From Rubripirellula tenax (GTDB lineage: Bacteria; Planctomycetota; Planctomycetia; Pirellulales; Pirellulaceae), in contig NZ_SJPW01000005.1 in assembly GCF_007860125.1 (NCBI RefSeq), positions 1 to 64,000 on the forward strand: 64,000 nt of DNA, written 5' to 3'. A program made the translations under genes and the position numbers. Shown here piece by piece: positions 26,897 to 35,408 of the stretch; the stretch's first letter is position 1; the number at the start of each line of letters is the position of its first letter. Under the pieces are notes generated by a model. The model saw only the letters and a list, made by a program, of their open reading frames with translations. It did not search any database and had not been told where the DNA came from.

Positions 26897-28051
26897 TCAA
26901 TCCGTCAGGGTCACGGGAAGGTTGAATGCAAGGTCTTCGAACGCAGCAATCAGACTCGGCCCATCGCTGGCGTGATAGTGTTCTCCGCTGCCAAATTTGG
27001 CCACCTTGACCATGTCCGACTGATCCGCGGTATCCAGAAAAGTGATTGTGTGAACGATGATCCCTTCTTGATTGGCGGCTTTCGCCAGAGTGGCAGGGTT
27101 GATACCCGTGTTCCACTTTCCGTCGGTCATCACAACCATTGTTTTCGTTGCGTGCGATTGCGATGTCGGACCGACAAGCATGTCGATGCCCATCTGCATT
27201 CCGGAAGACAGATTGGTGCCGCCCAGCATGACGTCGTTGGTGCGATTTTGAATTGCTGTTAAAACCGCCGCGAAGTCCGATCCCAGTGGAACGTCGAGAG
27301 CGGTTGCGGGAAACGTTCGACCGGTCAAGTTACCTTCATAGGTCGAAAGAGTAATGTTGGATCCGAAGGTAACCAATCCGATTCGCTGAGCCGCATTGCG
27401 TTGTTCGACGATTTCAACGAACGCGTCGACCGCTTCTGCCAAATAACCCCATCGACTCGCCGACGGGTCGGGAGGAAAAATGATCGGGTCATCAGGTCCT
27501 GTTGGAATCGCTGGCGGATAGGAAAAATCGGTTCCGGTCAAATCGAAACACATCGAGTGCGAACGATCGACGACAAGACAAATTTCGTTTTCCGTTGCGC
27601 AAGCGGTCGAATGCATGTTCGTGCTAAAGTTTTCTTTGCCAGTGATTGCGCCAAAAAATAAGGAAACGGGTTGGGTCGCATGGACTCGAACACCACTGTA
27701 CGGCATCGCACCTTGTGTGAACGCCCAGCTTCCATCGCTTTGGCGGGCCGAACGGCCGAAAAAAATATCGCTGTCTTGTAACGTCAGTGGGGCACCACCG
27801 ACCAGATTCATCGATGCCAACTGTTTCGCGGCTGTTCTTGCGTCGTCAACGGAGCCTTCGCGGGAAAGAGCTTCGGCACCTGCTTTTGCAGCAGCATCGG
27901 CGCTTGTCCGTAGTTCCAATCGCGACAATTGCATGTAGGCAACGTCGATTGAAAACGCGGCCATGATCAAAAAGACTGAAAAAGTCACGACCACCAATAC
28001 CGCAGCGGTTCCGTTTCGTTGTGGACTGTTCTTAAAGTTGAATGGAGTCAT
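26897..28051 (-). CDS. TadG-like protein with von Willebrand factor A domain
   Basis: The 384-residue protein has the TadG N-terminus: RNGTAAVLVVVTFSVFLIMA as a membrane helix and AFSIDVAYMQLSRLELRTSADAAAKAGA. A von Willebrand A domain runs from about 155 to 384 with a metal-ion site DRSHS (162-166), the GGTNLSSG threonine and the MTDGKWN aspartate. The domain probably mediates adhesion on a Tad-type pilus surface. It lies between two TadE-like genes with 10-12-base spacing, so all three should share one transcript. Confidence 0.9.
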   Translation of the reverse strand: MTPFNFKNSPQRNGTAAVLVVVTFSVFLIMAAFSIDVAYMQLSRLELRTSADAAAKAGAEALSREGSVDDARTAAKQLASMNLVGGAPLTLQDSDIFFGRSARQSDGSWAFTQGAMPYSGVRVHATQPVSLFFGAITGKENFSTNMHSTACATENEICLVVDRSHSMCFDLTGTDFSYPPAIPTGPDDPIIFPPDPSASRWGYLAEAVDAFVEIVEQRNAAQRIGLVTFGSNITLSTYEGNLTGRTFPATALDVPLGSDFAAVLTAIQNRTNDVMLGGTNLSSGMQMGIDMLVGPTSQSHATKTMVVMTDGKWNTGINPATLAKAANQEGIIVHTITFLDTADQSDMVKVAKFGSGEHYHASDGPSLIAAFEDLAFNLPVTLTD

Positions 28052-28063
28052 CGTCGGGGCTGA

Positions 28064-28477
28064 CTATTGTTTGACCATGGAAACGGTTGAAGTGATTTGT
28101 CGATTCGGCATCACGAAATTCAGGCCGCCCGAATTTAGCTCAGACGGAATCGCCACACTGAGCGTCACCACCGTTCCGCGAGCGAGTGAATCGTCGATGG
28201 CTGGCGTAATCGTGACGGTCGCCCCAGTGATGTTTAGTCCCTGAAGAACTTCGTCCACACGAGCGCGAGCGACTGATTCTGATCCGCCGGCGGCCGTCGC
28301 AACGCGTGCTGCTTCATAGGCCGCCGCAGTCGCGGCTTGTTTTGTGTAAACGCCGTTGCTTAGCTCGATTGAACCGAAAACCAAGAACGTAAGCACTGGC
28401 AAGCAGACAGCAAACTCGACCGCAGCAACGCCGCGCCGAGTCGACGTCATTCTTCGACTAATCTTACGCAGTTCCAT
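28064..28477 (-). CDS. TadE-like pseudopilin
   Basis: The 137-residue protein has the leader STRRGVAAVEFAVCLPVLTF and a membrane helix (about 13-37), then AAYEAARVATAAGGSESVAR as in TadE. The exported part is short and rich in Thr, Val and Ile. It is the first gene of the TadE/TadG/TadE unit. The chosen start is at 28477; an internal ATG at 28450 is also possible and closer to the usual leader length. Confidence 0.87.
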   Translation of the reverse strand: MELRKISRRMTSTRRGVAAVEFAVCLPVLTFLVFGSIELSNGVYTKQAATAAAYEAARVATAAGGSESVARARVDEVLQGLNITGATVTITPAIDDSLARGTVVTLSVAIPSELNSGGLNFVMPNRQITSTVSMVKQ

Positions 28478-28588
28478 ATCGGACCGATTACCAGTGTGAG
28501 ACTCTGTTCAATGGAACCTTAGGTCAGAAAACGATCGATTGCGGAAAAGATTCGCATTTTCTTGCCCGACTATCGCGGTTTTCAGCCC

Positions 28589-29677
28589 CTATAAGTCCTC
28601 ATCGATCGATTCACCACCAACCGCACTGCCAATCGCCCCCCACAATCCGTAGGGGCTGGCCAACGGAACCTCGCTTTTTTCCGTGGCGATCGTTGGTGAT
28701 TGGGCATCACCGGCGTCGATGCTGTCCGTCACAAACTTGACGGCGCCGTCCATCATCAGGACGTGGCATCCACCCTGGTGCATGCTGCTGGCCGAATAGA
28801 TGCCATCGACTTCTTGCGTCCCCATCACCGCGCAGCTGGGGCTGTTCGGCGGCAAGATCATGTTGGCCAAAGAAAAGCCCGCCGCACCATCAGCCCATCT
28901 CATCCCTCGGCCTTGCACGCCCAACTTCACATCGGCGCCGAAGTAGTTGGGACGATCGGGATCGGCCAATTCACGACACTGCGACGGAGATTCTAAGATC
29001 GAGGCCGGCTGCTTAACGGCGAACTGAGTTTTCGACATCCGGTCATGCAAGACGGCGATTTCGGCCATCGCGATCGTGTTAGAAAGACCGTCGTTGATGC
29101 TGCGAAAGGTCGTTGTCTTACGACAAGCGAAACCGCCGCGCTGGGCATCGGGGCGATGGATTTCACGCGCCGAATCACCGATCGAAAACGTAAAACTGGT
29201 CGCACCGAAGCCGGCCGGTTCGTTCGGCGAGCTGGGGCACATCAGATTTTCGATGTTGTATCGCCAAGGATCGTACTGCATGACCCAGGGCGCCGGCCCC
29301 ATCGCAGGGTAATCGACATCGCCGAAGCGGTTGGGTTTCGAAATGCTCTCCCACGCCGCTTGTTGCTCGATGAACGGCAACAACGCAACCAAGCCACTCA
29401 AGCGACTCGCGTTTGCGTGGTTGGGCGTCGGTCCCAAATCGGTGCCGCCCATCGCCATCGGAAGCTGTTTGTGATTCGAGTGATAGTTGTGAAGCGCTAA
29501 GCCGAGTTGCTTCAGGTTGTTGGAACAAGACATCCGCCGCGCCGCTTCATGCGAGAAACGCGTTGCCGGCAACAGCAATCCGACCAAAACGCCGATGATC
29601 GCAATCACGACCAACAACTCAACCAGGGTGAAGGCGAGCGGGGACAACGCTTGTTTGCGAATTCGAAACCTGTTCAT
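28589..29677 (-). CDS. DUF1559 protein with prepilin-type N-terminus
   Basis: The 362-residue protein opens with a basic leader and [20 protein letters not shown], then the DUF1559 motif [20 protein letters not shown]. The usual [12 protein letters not shown] segment is changed to [12 protein letters not shown]. The C-terminal motif [19 protein letters not shown] is present in altered form. Its first 59 coding bases overlap the end of the DUF2306 gene upstream. It is a paralogue of the protein at 4820-5938. Surface role is inferred from the pilin-like leader. Confidence 0.9.
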   Translation of the reverse strand: MNRFRIRKQALSPLAFTLVELLVVIAIIGVLVGLLLPATRFSHEAARRMSCSNNLKQLGLALHNYHSNHKQLPMAMGGTDLGPTPNHANASRLSGLVALLPFIEQQAAWESISKPNRFGDVDYPAMGPAPWVMQYDPWRYNIENLMCPSSPNEPAGFGATSFTFSIGDSAREIHRPDAQRGGFACRKTTTFRSINDGLSNTIAMAEIAVLHDRMSKTQFAVKQPASILESPSQCRELADPDRPNYFGADVKLGVQGRGMRWADGAAGFSLANMILPPNSPSCAVMGTQEVDGIYSASSMHQGGCHVLMMDGAVKFVTDSIDAGDAQSPTIATEKSEVPLASPYGLWGAIGSAVGGESIDEDL

Positions 29678-30353
29678 GGCGAGACCCTTTCGGTAACGGA
29701 CGAAGAGAAGGAGACCGAATGTAGAGAACCAGTTCGTAAATCAACCAAGGCGCCAGCCAACTGACCCACGCATTGATACGGTAGAACGTTTCTGACTCGG
29801 CATCCAAAACGCTTGCCAAGCCCGACACCAATCGCAACAGAAGCGGAGACAGCAAGAGCAGAAAACAACGCGTCGCCCACTTGCGATGCGAAACCCAGCT
29901 TCTTTGCTTCGCGGTTTGCATCGCCCTCACCGCGGTCATGGCCGTTGCGATCGCAAGCGAAGCAAAACCGACGCCCGCGATCGGGCCGGCATGAGCTCGT
30001 ATGGCCATCAAAAAACCAGTTGGCGCAACGACCGTCACCACGATCGCGATGTGAAGTTTCGCAACCCGACGATGCATCGACGCCAGGGGCCCGCGGCCGC
30101 CGGTAAACATCAAGAACGCGGCGAGCAGAAGTACGATCGGTCCGGCAACGATATGCGCATAGAACGCGATGCTGTACCAACCGAAAAACGTGTCACGCAT
30201 GCCGCACAGAAAAGCGGAATCAAAATTCGGCGGAATGTAGTTGCGATATTCCCAAATGGTCAACGCCCAAACCCGCGTCAAAAGCAACGTTGCCGCGAAG
30301 AGGATTGCCCGATGTAACCAAGACCGACGCGCGGTCGTGTGGGTGGCACTCAT
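29619..30353 (-). CDS. DUF2306 family membrane protein
   Basis: The 244-residue protein has about seven hydrophobic segments and matches the DUF2306 layout: [20 protein letters not shown], the [14 protein letters not shown] histidine motif, and [14 protein letters not shown] in the middle. Histidines within helices suggest a possible haem or metal site, but no activity is established. Its 3' end overlaps the DUF1559 gene by 59 bases in another frame, which implies translational coupling. ATG 30353 or an upstream in-frame ATG at 30365 could start it. Confidence 0.8.
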   Translation of the reverse strand: MSATHTTARRSWLHRAILFAATLLLTRVWALTIWEYRNYIPPNFDSAFLCGMRDTFFGWYSIAFYAHIVAGPIVLLLAAFLMFTGGRGPLASMHRRVAKLHIAIVVTVVAPTGFLMAIRAHAGPIAGVGFASLAIATAMTAVRAMQTAKQRSWVSHRKWATRCFLLLLSPLLLRLVSGLASVLDAESETFYRINAWVSWLAPWLIYELVLYIRSPSLRPLPKGSRHEQVSNSQTSVVPARLHPG

Positions 30354-30711
30354 GCCGCTACTCACTGAAAAGATGAGAAGAAGTAGCTGTCAGAGACATC
30401 TATGGTAAACCAGAGCGCCGATCAAAACCGTGGGAATACAAGATCCACGCCAAAAAATGTGACGTGATCAAATACGAAATGCGTCGATCACTTTCCGCAC
30501 GTACCCGGGACCGGTCGAATAGGCGATTCGTGCGGTTGGCGAGATCGAATACGGCAGCACCTGATCCGGTCCATCAGAGGCAAGCTGTTTTCGGCTATTC
30601 TAGTGAACGTCGCCAGTCGATACGCATTCGCATCGTCACCAGAGCGGGGGGAGGGTGTGTCATGTTTCGAAGTCCGCGTGCGTGCCGAATCGGAAGCCCA
30701 CGGAAGTTTTC
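30354..30711. other. Intergenic region before the truncated lipoprotein gene
   Basis: About 360 bases between divergent genes with no supported gene. No strong hairpins or promoter could be placed by eye. Confidence 0.4.
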
Positions 30712-32055
30712 ATGAGTATCAAAGGAAAATCCGTACGCGTCGCTCTGGCACCGTTCCTTGCCTGCTTGGCTGGGGCGACGGGATGCCGCGACAATGCCGA
30801 TGCGCCACCGAATACGCCCACCGCAAATAGCGACTTTGATCAATCGCATCGCAGCGAAACGCGGATTGAGTTGACCCAATCTGCACAGGAAAAAGTACGC
30901 GTCCTGATCGCCGAGCAACATTTTGCGGAGGCGGAGAATCGCATCCCGTCTAAGCTTCTGGGCGATCCTGAATCCGCCGTCTGGCTTACTTTGTCGGGTG
31001 AACTTGCGTTGGTTCGCGGCGACACGAAACAGGCGATCGAGTGCATTGAATTTTTAGACGACTCGGCGTGGAATCTTTGGGATACCCAACGATTGGTCTC
31101 AGAAATCGTTCGTATCGATTCGCAGCCCGTCGAACGTTGGGGGATGGAACGAGTCTGGCGCGCTATGGAAACGGTTCTTGCCAAAGAAGCGGGTAGCCAC
31201 CCCCTGCGTTTTGCCCTCATCGACCTGATCGCTTCGCACGGTTTTCGGCACCGTGCTTGTCAGCACATCGATTACTTGATTGCCACGGGAAACGCGCGTC
31301 GTCGAGACTTGGAAATTGCTTGCAATCGGCGCGGTTACTTGAAGGTGGACTTCACGTCGACCGAACTTAGCAGCAGCCATCCGATGGCGATCGCTCGGTT
31401 GGCGTTGGCCCGGCTTGACTATCGCCACGGACTATCGGCGCTAGAAGAACTGCAACGCGACAACCGCAGTCCGATTGACCGGCTAGTTCGCGCTCAGCTT
31501 CGCTCGCATCGTGGACTTTGCTTCCGCCAACGCCTCGGGCAGTTTGCTGGGGTCGCTGCCGCCGGCTTGGGCCATGTCGGGACGCCCGCCGCCGCCGCCG
31601 CCGACCATTTTGGCGGCTTGGCCGACCCATTCGCCGGCCTTCAAGCCGCGGTCAACCAAATCGTGACTCAACCCACCGACCAACAAAACTTTATCGCCTT
31701 GAACGGCAGCCAGCAGGATTGCTGTTGGAACGCCCGCTTTCTTGCGAATCTGGTCGATCCATCCTCGCATCACGTTCGGATTTGCTCCTGGCGTGTCGGA
31801 TACGATCAACAACGTGTCGCCGATCTTTTCGGCCCCTGCGATCAGGTCGTCCGCAGACAATTCGCCTCCCGCGGTCACTTGCTTCAGTTCTTCGACCAAC
31901 TTAGATCGATCGGCCAACAGGGCTTCGACACGATCGGTTACATCCGAAATGGCCACGTTCAATCGGCGCGTGATCGCGCGAACGGCCGAACGGACCGCGT
32001 TATAGTCCGACGTGTCCGTTTTCGGGCCGCCGGCTTGGTACTTGAACGTCGGTGA
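30712..32055 (+). pseudogene. Truncated lipoprotein gene running into alaS
   Basis: From ATG 30712 the first 255 or so codons read as a real protein: lipoprotein signal with lipobox LAGATGC, then helical TPR-like repeats (AEQHFAEAENRIPSKLLGDP, ELALVRGDTKQAIECIEFL). The layout is like the N-terminal part of planctomycete TPR/CRTAC1-type lipoproteins. At about 31485 the frame enters the antisense of the alaS 3' end and stays open to 32055 only because GC-rich antisense lacks stops. The alanine-rich stretch after RSHRGLCFRQRLGQF is therefore not expected to be a native domain. The C-terminal domains were most likely lost when alaS became its neighbour. Confidence 0.55.
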
Positions 32056-34314
32056 GTGTTCGGCGGGTTTGCCGGCCGACAGTTCTTTCTTTAGCGAGCG
32101 GACTTCTTCCATCAATGCTTCGGTGGCGGCCATCGCGTCGGATTCTTTGCAACCGACGGCGGATGCAACTTGCGACAGCAATTGCCGAGTCTGTTCACGG
32201 TGTTCCTTCGCTCGTTCACCCGTCAACGCTTCGATTCGTCGTGTTCCCGTCGAAACGCTTTCCTCGACGACGACTTCGAACGCTTCGACTTCGGCGGTAT
32301 TGGTCAGGTGCGTGCCGCCGCACAATTCGCGACTGAATTGGCCCATCGCAACCATCCGGCACGGATCGGGATATTTCTCACCAAACAGCATCATGGCGCC
32401 GGCTTCACGCGCGTCGGCAAGCGAAACGGTGTCCCATCGAATCGGTTCCCCGGCGGCGACCAACTTCAAAACGTCCTGCTCGATCAAAACCAAGGTCTCG
32501 TCGGGGATCGCTTTGGGGTTGGTAAAGTCGAAACGCAAACGGTCCGCTTCGACCTTGCTGCCCTGTTGTTCGGCGTGTCGGCCGACGTGATTGTGCAGAG
32601 CGTGGTGCAAAATGTGCGTTGCCGAGTGGGCGCGGGCCAGCGCCGTTCGGCGATCGGTGTCAACGACGGCTTGGCACTCCACGCCTTCGTGGATGGATCC
32701 GCGAACCAAATTCCCGTGATGGACGATCAAGGCAGCGTGTTTTTGGGTGTCGGTGACTTCGAAGGTGAAGTCCTTGCCTTCGATGGTGCCGACGTCGCCC
32801 ACCTGGCCGCCCGATTCACCGTAGAAAGGCGAATGATCCAGCACGACGCGAAGCGGTGTTGAATCGGGGCGATCGACGTGGCTTAACAGTTGCCCCTCAT
32901 CACCCTTGCCGCCCACGCCGGTGATGATGCCTTTGACGATCGCTTTTGCGGAAGTTTGTTCGTAGCCGATGAACGGCGTTTCACGCAGCGCTTCCTTCAA
33001 GGTTTCCAGGGGACCGGTTTGGAACAGCACGACTTGGCCGGCGCCGCTGGCTTCGGCATGATCGTCCATCGCTTCGCGGTAACCGGGCCAATCGAACGTA
33101 AAGTTCTGTTCGGCGGCAAGCGTTTGCACCAATTCGGGCGGCACGCCATAGGTCGTTTGCAAGTCCGCGGCAACGGCGCCGGGGACCATCACTTGCGAAT
33201 CGGATCGCATCTGGGTGAACAGTTTTTCGATGCGAGACATGCCGCCGTCGATGGTCGCAAAGAATGTCCGCTCTTCAGCCTCGATCGCCTCGGCGACGCG
33301 CGCCGTCGTCTGGCCAAGTTCGGGATACGGATTCTTGTGAGTCTCGGCGACGGCTTCGACCAATTTGTACAAGAATGGCTCGCGCAAGTTCATTTGATAG
33401 CCGTCTAGAACGGCGCGGCGAATCAGCCGGCGGATCACGTAGCGAGCATCTTTGGCGCCGGGATAGACATTTTCATGAATCGAAAACACGCTGGCCCGCG
33501 CGTGGTCGGTGATGCGCCGCAATCGGCGACTGTTGTCGTTGTTGTATTCGTATTTGACGCCGCACACTTCTGCAGCGGCCTGGACGATCGGAAACAGGCT
33601 GTCGATGTGGTAGTTCGTGGGAACGCCCTGCAAAACGCTGGCCGTTCGTTCCAGCCCCATTCCGGTGTCAATGTTCTGACTGGGCAAGGGATGCAGGTTG
33701 TTAGGCGGAGCTCCGATGCGGTTGAACTGCGTGAAGACCAAGTTCCAAATCTCGACATCGCTGCCGTCGTCGAGTTGGTAGTAAATTTCGCTGCACGGAC
33801 CGCAAACGCCGTCGGGGCCTTCGCTGGGCGCCGACGCTGGCCAGAAGTTCTCGTCTTCGTCCATTCGCGAAATTCGCGTCTCCGGCAAACCGATCTTGTT
33901 GTGCCAAATGCCGTGCGCATCGTCGTCGTCTTTGTAGACGGTGACTTTCAGTCGTTCGCCGGGGATTCCCAACCACTTTTTGTCTGTCAAAAACTCCCAA
34001 GCCCAGTGGATCGCTTCCTCTTTGAAGTAGTCGCCGAACGAAAAGTTGCCCAGCATCTCAAAAAACGTATGGTGGAACGCCGTTCGACCGACATTGTCGA
34101 TGTCACCCGTTCGCAGACACTTTTGGCACGTCGTCGCCTTCGTGAAGTCCAGCTTGACCTTGCCCAGGAAGTGATCCTTGAACTGGTTCATCCCGGCCGG
34201 CGTGAACAAGACCGACGGATCCCAGGCGGGGACCAGCACGTCACTGGGACAGACCGTGCAGCCCTTGGATTGGAAGAAGTCGAGATACTTTTCGCGAAGT
34301 TCGTCAGTTTTCAT
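31483..34314 (-). CDS. alaS: Alanyl-tRNA synthetase
   Basis: The 943-residue enzyme charges tRNA-Ala and clears mischarged Ser/Gly. The class II catalytic domain starts at KTDELREKYLDFFQSKG with motif 2 region CQKCLRTGDIDNVGRTAFHH and motif 3 NIDTGMGLERTASVLQG. The editing domain carries the zinc-binding HSATHILHHAL and CGGTHL. The C-Ala region ends with GGGGGGRPDMAQAGG and ALAEAKSTMRAKL. Length is somewhat above the common 870-890, due to an insert before the editing domain. ATG 34314 (MKTDELREK) was preferred to 34332. Its 3' end overlaps the truncated lipoprotein frame. Confidence 0.96.
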   Translation of the reverse strand: MKTDELREKYLDFFQSKGCTVCPSDVLVPAWDPSVLFTPAGMNQFKDHFLGKVKLDFTKATTCQKCLRTGDIDNVGRTAFHHTFFEMLGNFSFGDYFKEEAIHWAWEFLTDKKWLGIPGERLKVTVYKDDDDAHGIWHNKIGLPETRISRMDEDENFWPASAPSEGPDGVCGPCSEIYYQLDDGSDVEIWNLVFTQFNRIGAPPNNLHPLPSQNIDTGMGLERTASVLQGVPTNYHIDSLFPIVQAAAEVCGVKYEYNNDNSRRLRRITDHARASVFSIHENVYPGAKDARYVIRRLIRRAVLDGYQMNLREPFLYKLVEAVAETHKNPYPELGQTTARVAEAIEAEERTFFATIDGGMSRIEKLFTQMRSDSQVMVPGAVAADLQTTYGVPPELVQTLAAEQNFTFDWPGYREAMDDHAEASGAGQVVLFQTGPLETLKEALRETPFIGYEQTSAKAIVKGIITGVGGKGDEGQLLSHVDRPDSTPLRVVLDHSPFYGESGGQVGDVGTIEGKDFTFEVTDTQKHAALIVHHGNLVRGSIHEGVECQAVVDTDRRTALARAHSATHILHHALHNHVGRHAEQQGSKVEADRLRFDFTNPKAIPDETLVLIEQDVLKLVAAGEPIRWDTVSLADAREAGAMMLFGEKYPDPCRMVAMGQFSRELCGGTHLTNTAEVEAFEVVVEESVSTGTRRIEALTGERAKEHREQTRQLLSQVASAVGCKESDAMAATEALMEEVRSLKKELSAGKPAEHSPTFKYQAGGPKTDTSDYNAVRSAVRAITRRLNVAISDVTDRVEALLADRSKLVEELKQVTAGGELSADDLIAGAEKIGDTLLIVSDTPGANPNVMRGWIDQIRKKAGVPTAILLAAVQGDKVLLVGGLSHDLVDRGLKAGEWVGQAAKMVGGGGGGRPDMAQAGGSDPSKLPEALAEAKSTMRAKLSAN

Positions 34315-34511
34315 CGTCGGTGACAGATTCAATTCGTCGTTAGATTGGCGTGTGAAGACCCGATCATATCGAACGAGACCGGATTCTTGGAATGCGTCTG
34401 ATATTTGTTGCTAATAATGCGTGTCAGAATTGGACACTGAGCTGGTAGAATTGGTACCGGCGTTCGACTGCCGTCGATGTTGATCCTTTGACCCGCGCCC
34501 GAGATGCCCCC

Positions 34512-35342
34512 ATGAAGAACGTGAACTGCATCGCCGTTGCTGCATGGCTGCTATGCGTTGCCATCGCAGCGGATTTCATCGTTGTGAACCCGGTCAACGC
34601 CCAGGTTTCGAGTGCCGCGGGTCCGAGTGCAGTGAAGGCGGATGAAACTCCGACTCCGCTGCCGATCGAAACCTACGTTGCCGAAATTGCCAATGGTGCT
34701 CGCGTAACGACGATGATCAAGTCGGGCACGTGGATGCGCGTGGTCGAGCACCGAAACGGAATCGAAACGCAAACCAAAAATGACGCTGGTGAGGTCAATC
34801 GTCTGTTTTTCAAGACTCTCGACGAGGCCGCGGCGGTGAACCCTGAAAGCATCGCTGCGTTCCAATGGGTGCAAAGCGAAGGACTAAACCGATTCGGACC
34901 GTCGGGCTTCGGTTCCTTGACGCGAAATTCGGGATCTGGGTCGAGTCGTTTCGGACCGAGTAACTTTGGCGATTGGGGCCCAGATTCGCGTGGATTCGGG
35001 TCGAGTGGATTCGGACCGCGCCGTTTCGGGCCACAAGGTTTCGGTGCAAGCAATTTCGGCGGAAACGGATTCGGGCCGCAAGCCTTTGGGCCGGGGCAAG
35101 TTCCAGATATTCGTTCGCCCGATGTGATGGATATTCCGAATCCGATCCGTGGCGGTCGTGACATGACGCTGGAACCCATCGACGCGCAATCGATTCTCGG
35201 GGGAATGCAAGATTCGATGATGAAGGGAATCGGTGAAATGGATGCAAAGCGAAAGAAGTCGGAAGACGATATGGACGCGAGAAGCGAAGCAATGAAGCGG
35301 CAGATGGACTCGCTGAAGAATCGAGTACGCCGATCATTCTAG
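34512..35342 (+). CDS. Exported protein with FGP/GFG low-complexity repeats
   Basis: The 276-residue product has a signal peptide ending near VNAQ (about residue 31). A small N-terminal domain (about 35-125) contains ETYVAEIANGARVTTMIKSG. Residues about 127-194 are a repetitive stretch of FGP, GFG and NFG units (NRFGPSGFG, SRFGPSNFG, GFGPRRFGPQGFG, GFGPQAFGPG). A charged helical C-terminus (KKSEDDMDARSEAMKRQMDS) follows, likely a coiled coil. I do not know the family. It is 66 bases upstream of the Dop-like gene and may be co-transcribed with it. ATG 34512 is preferred to 34488 for the signal peptide. Confidence 0.7.
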   Translation: MKNVNCIAVAAWLLCVAIAADFIVVNPVNAQVSSAAGPSAVKADETPTPLPIETYVAEIANGARVTTMIKSGTWMRVVEHRNGIETQTKNDAGEVNRLFFKTLDEAAAVNPESIAAFQWVQSEGLNRFGPSGFGSLTRNSGSGSSRFGPSNFGDWGPDSRGFGSSGFGPRRFGPQGFGASNFGGNGFGPQAFGPGQVPDIRSPDVMDIPNPIRGGRDMTLEPIDAQSILGGMQDSMMKGIGEMDAKRKKSEDDMDARSEAMKRQMDSLKNRVRRSF

Positions 35343-35408
35343 CTGCACAATCTCGCGAACTTGAGGAGCGAATCTGGACCCGGAAGGCTACAATGAACTT
35401 TCGAACCG

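Noticed and set aside
33475-34323. A 282-codon open frame antisense to alaS.
   Set aside because: It is fully covered by alaS, which has unmistakable synthetase motifs.
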